Positions 62,229 to 64,000 of a stretch of 64,000 nt of DNA are shown piece by piece. Position 1 is the first letter of the stretch. Each line of letters starts with the position of its first letter. Below the pieces are notes generated by a model, which ran no database searches, was not told where the DNA came from, and saw only the letters and a program-made list of their open reading frames with translations. The position numbers and the translations under genes are program-made. This DNA is from Blastococcus sp. TBT05-19 (lineage in GTDB: Bacteria > Actinomycetota > Actinomycetes > Mycobacteriales > Geodermatophilaceae): positions 124,001 through 188,000 of the forward strand of contig NZ_QOHI01000006.1 in NCBI RefSeq assembly GCF_003319095.1. The letters are read 5' to 3'.

Positions 62229-63560
62229 TCAGCCGTGGGCCTGGTCGGCGGCCGCCACCACCCGGTCGGTCGGCAGGGCCGTCCCCGGCGTGACCGGAGG
62301 GTTGCGGCGGATCGCGATCGACATCGCCGCGGCGGCCATGCACAGCCCGCCGGCGAGGTACCAGGCCAGGTCGTAGGAGCCGGTGACGTCGCGGATCACG
62401 CCGCCGCCGAACGCGGCGAACGCCGACCCCAGCTGGTGCGAGGCGAACACCCAGCCGAAGACCACCGGGGCGCGGGCACCGAAGTGCTCCCGGCACAGGG
62501 CCAGCGTCGGCGGCACGGTGGCCACCCAGTCCAGGCCGTAGAAGACGATGAACGCGATCATGCTGACGTGCAGGTCCGGCCCGAACAGCGGCGGCAGCAG
62601 GAACAGCGAGAACCCGCGCAGCCCGTAGTAGGCCAGCAGCAGCACGCGGGGGTCGACCCGGTCGGTGAGCCAGCCCGACAGCACGGTGCCGGCGATGTCG
62701 AAGATGCCGACGACGGCGAGCAGCCCGGCGGCCGTGGTCACCGGCATCCCGTGGTCGTGCGCGGCCGGGATGAAGTGCGGCTGCACGAGCCCGTTGGTCG
62801 ACAGCCCGCAGATGAAGAACCCACCGGCGAGCAGCCAGAAGGGACGACGGCGCGCGGCCTCGGCCAGGCCGCGCAGCGCGGTGCGGGCCGCACCGGCGCG
62901 CACCGGCTCGACGTCGTCTGCCGCCGTGCCGCCGTACGGGGTCACTCCGAGGTCGCGCGGCCGGTCGCGCAGCAGCCACGCCACCAGCGGGACGACGGCC
63001 AGCGCCGCCGCCGTGGTGCCCAGCGACGCCGAGCGCCAGCCGTGGTTCTGGTCGGCCCACGCCACGAGCGGGAGGAACACCAGCTGCCCGGTCGCGCCGC
63101 CGGCGGTGAGGACGCCCGAGACCAGGCCGCGGCGGGCCACGAACCAGCGGCCGGTCACCGTGGCCACCAGCGACAGCGCCATGGAGCCGGTGCCCAGACC
63201 GACCGCGAAGCCCCACAGCAGGATCAGCTGCCAGCTCGCCGTCATGAAGACCGTGAGCCCGCTGCCCACCGCGGTGAGCAGCAGCGCCGCGACCACCACG
63301 CGCCGGATGCCGAAGCTCTCCATCAGCGCCGCCGCGAACGGGGCGGTCAGCCCGTAGAGGGCCATGTTGACCGCGACCGCCGCCGAGATGGTCGACACCG
63401 ACCAGCCGAACTCGTCGCGCAGCGGATCGATCAGCACGCCGGGGACCGCCCGGAAGGCGGCCGCTCCGACGAGGGCCAGGAACGTCACCCCGGCGACCCA
63501 CCAGGCGGGGTGGATGCGGCGCGTCGACGAGGCGGCGGGGGCGGTCACGCCGGACAGCAT
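62229..63560 (-). CDS. MFS transporter (monocarboxylate/oxalate-formate type)
   Basis: 443 residues from the ATG at 63560; a GTG at 63548 is an alternative. Twelve membrane helices are visible, from WWVAGVTFLALVGAAAFRAV to YLAGGLCMAAAAMSIAI. The loop after helix 2 (AALMESFGIRRVVVAALLLT) and helix-4/5 features (GRWFVARRGLVSGVLTAGGA) fit the oxalate/formate antiporter and monocarboxylate porter branch of MFS. It is likely an organic-acid importer in the cytoplasmic membrane. It lies upstream of, and co-directional with, the MBL hydrolase. Confidence 0.85.
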   Translation of the reverse strand: MLSGVTAPAASSTRRIHPAWWVAGVTFLALVGAAAFRAVPGVLIDPLRDEFGWSVSTISAAVAVNMALYGLTAPFAAALMESFGIRRVVVAALLLTAVGSGLTVFMTASWQLILLWGFAVGLGTGSMALSLVATVTGRWFVARRGLVSGVLTAGGATGQLVFLPLVAWADQNHGWRSASLGTTAAALAVVPLVAWLLRDRPRDLGVTPYGGTAADDVEPVRAGAARTALRGLAEAARRRPFWLLAGGFFICGLSTNGLVQPHFIPAAHDHGMPVTTAAGLLAVVGIFDIAGTVLSGWLTDRVDPRVLLLAYYGLRGFSLFLLPPLFGPDLHVSMIAFIVFYGLDWVATVPPTLALCREHFGARAPVVFGWVFASHQLGSAFAAFGGGVIRDVTGSYDLAWYLAGGLCMAAAAMSIAIRRNPPVTPGTALPTDRVVAAADQAHG

Positions 63561-63620
63561 GGCCCACCCGCCTCACGCGGAACGAGTGGCCGGGCGGCCA
63601 ACATGTGCAAAGATCCGGCC

Positions 63621-64000
63621 ATGCCCACCGCCCGGCCGCCGCGGCACGAGGTCGTCGTCCTCGCGCTGCCGGAGTCCATGGCCTACGAGGTCGGGCTCCC
63701 GCACCAGTTCCTGGGCGGCGCGACCGACGCCGAAGGCAACCGGCTCTACCGGGTGCGCGTGGCCAGCCTCGACGGCGGACCGGTGCGCACCTCGGCGGGG
63801 TACTCGCTGCTGCCCGAGCACGACGCCTCGATCCTGGACGGCGCGCAGACCGTCGTCGTCCCCGGCGTGCACGGCACCGCGGCGATGACCGACGGGACGG
63901 TGCCCGAGGAGCTGGCCGCGCTCCTGCGCCGGGTGGCGGGCACCGCCCGCCTGGTCAGCATCTGCACCGGCGCCTTCGTGCTCGCCGCGGCAGGTCTGCT
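63621..64000 (+). CDS. GlxA-type AraC-family regulator, 5' part
   Basis: Starts at the ATG at 63621 and runs off the window. About 126 residues of a DJ-1/PfpI-like domain are in view: HEVVVLALPESMAYEVGLPH, VASLDGGPVRTSAGYSLLPE, TVVVPGVHGTAAM and VSICTGAFVLAAAGL, the last with the nucleophile-elbow Cys (SICTGAF). In the GlxA family this domain precedes an AraC-type DNA-binding domain, which is not visible here. It is divergent from the MFS gene, so it may regulate that transporter. Confidence 0.8.
   Translation, partial: MPTARPPRHEVVVLALPESMAYEVGLPHQFLGGATDAEGNRLYRVRVASLDGGPVRTSAGYSLLPEHDASILDGAQTVVVPGVHGTAAMTDGTVPEELAALLRRVAGTARLVSICTGAFVLAAAGL

Overview
The window is high-GC actinobacterial DNA. 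Codons mostly end in G or C, GTG starts and overlapping stop/start junctions are common, and short-leader or leaderless promoters with a TANNNT -10 box occur. A DUF222-HNH protein, an LLM-class (probably F420-linked) oxidoreductase, a HelD-type ATPase, paired DUF1206 proteins and an RsbQ/RsbP pair together suggest a soil actinomycete, perhaps Geodermatophilaceae (Blastococcus, Geodermatophilus or Modestobacter). The family assignment is inference. No rRNA, tRNA, CRISPR array or replication origin was seen.

Region 1 (1-14340) is the standout. It is one tightly packed, co-directional operon, visibly richer in A/T than its surroundings. In order it encodes the end of a RecG-like/HTH ATP-binding protein, a DUF1156 adenine methyltransferase, a DUF262-DUF1524 GmrSD-like nuclease, an unrecognised coiled-coil protein, a HEPN-DUF499 ATPase, an SNF2 helicase and an HNH endonuclease. 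The gene set reads as a multi-gene anti-phage modification/restriction system. It resembles class 1 DISARM in pairing an SNF2 helicase with an adenine methylase, but has no recognisable DrmA, DrmB or DrmC. The DUF1156/DUF499 pairing is already known in defence islands. The DUF262 nuclease, the unknown protein and the N-terminal HEPN make this version worth study. The 3' edge (14341-15103) holds debris: an inverted repeat, a phage-like gene fragment, and an enoyl-CoA hydratase that seems to lack its C-terminus.

Region 2 (15.1-24 kb) has a zinc-ribbon gene broken by an apparent frameshift, a large TM0106-type nuclease-helicase, an unrecognised 425-residue protein, an MFS exporter and a two-domain ABM-like protein that has a second copy at 36 kb. 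Region 3 (24-36.7 kb) mixes a GGDEF-EAL protein, DUF4916, DUF4407 and DUF1810 proteins, a membrane protein with twelve Gly-X-Y triplets, an LLM oxidoreductase, an acyl-CoA ligase, a lipoprotein/secreted-protein pair and a DUF222-HNH gene.

Region 4 (36.7-45 kb) has a two-gene acyl-CoA dehydrogenase operon, a GIY-YIG-like protein and an rsbQ-rsbP-like pair for stress sensing, then a hemerythrin-like protein and a 35-residue zinc ribbon. Region 5 (45-55 kb) has a HelD/HelR-type RNA polymerase-associated ATPase, a CYP152-type peroxygenase P450, a SIR2 protein with a macro-like N-terminus, tandem DUF1206 membrane proteins and a reductase-thiolase operon. Region 6 (55-64 kb) carries a STAS antagonist and an RsbW-like kinase, which with rsbQ/rsbP could form a partner-switching pathway. 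It ends with an ALDH-GMC oxidoreductase operon, an MBL hydrolase, an MFS transporter and the start of a GlxA-type regulator.
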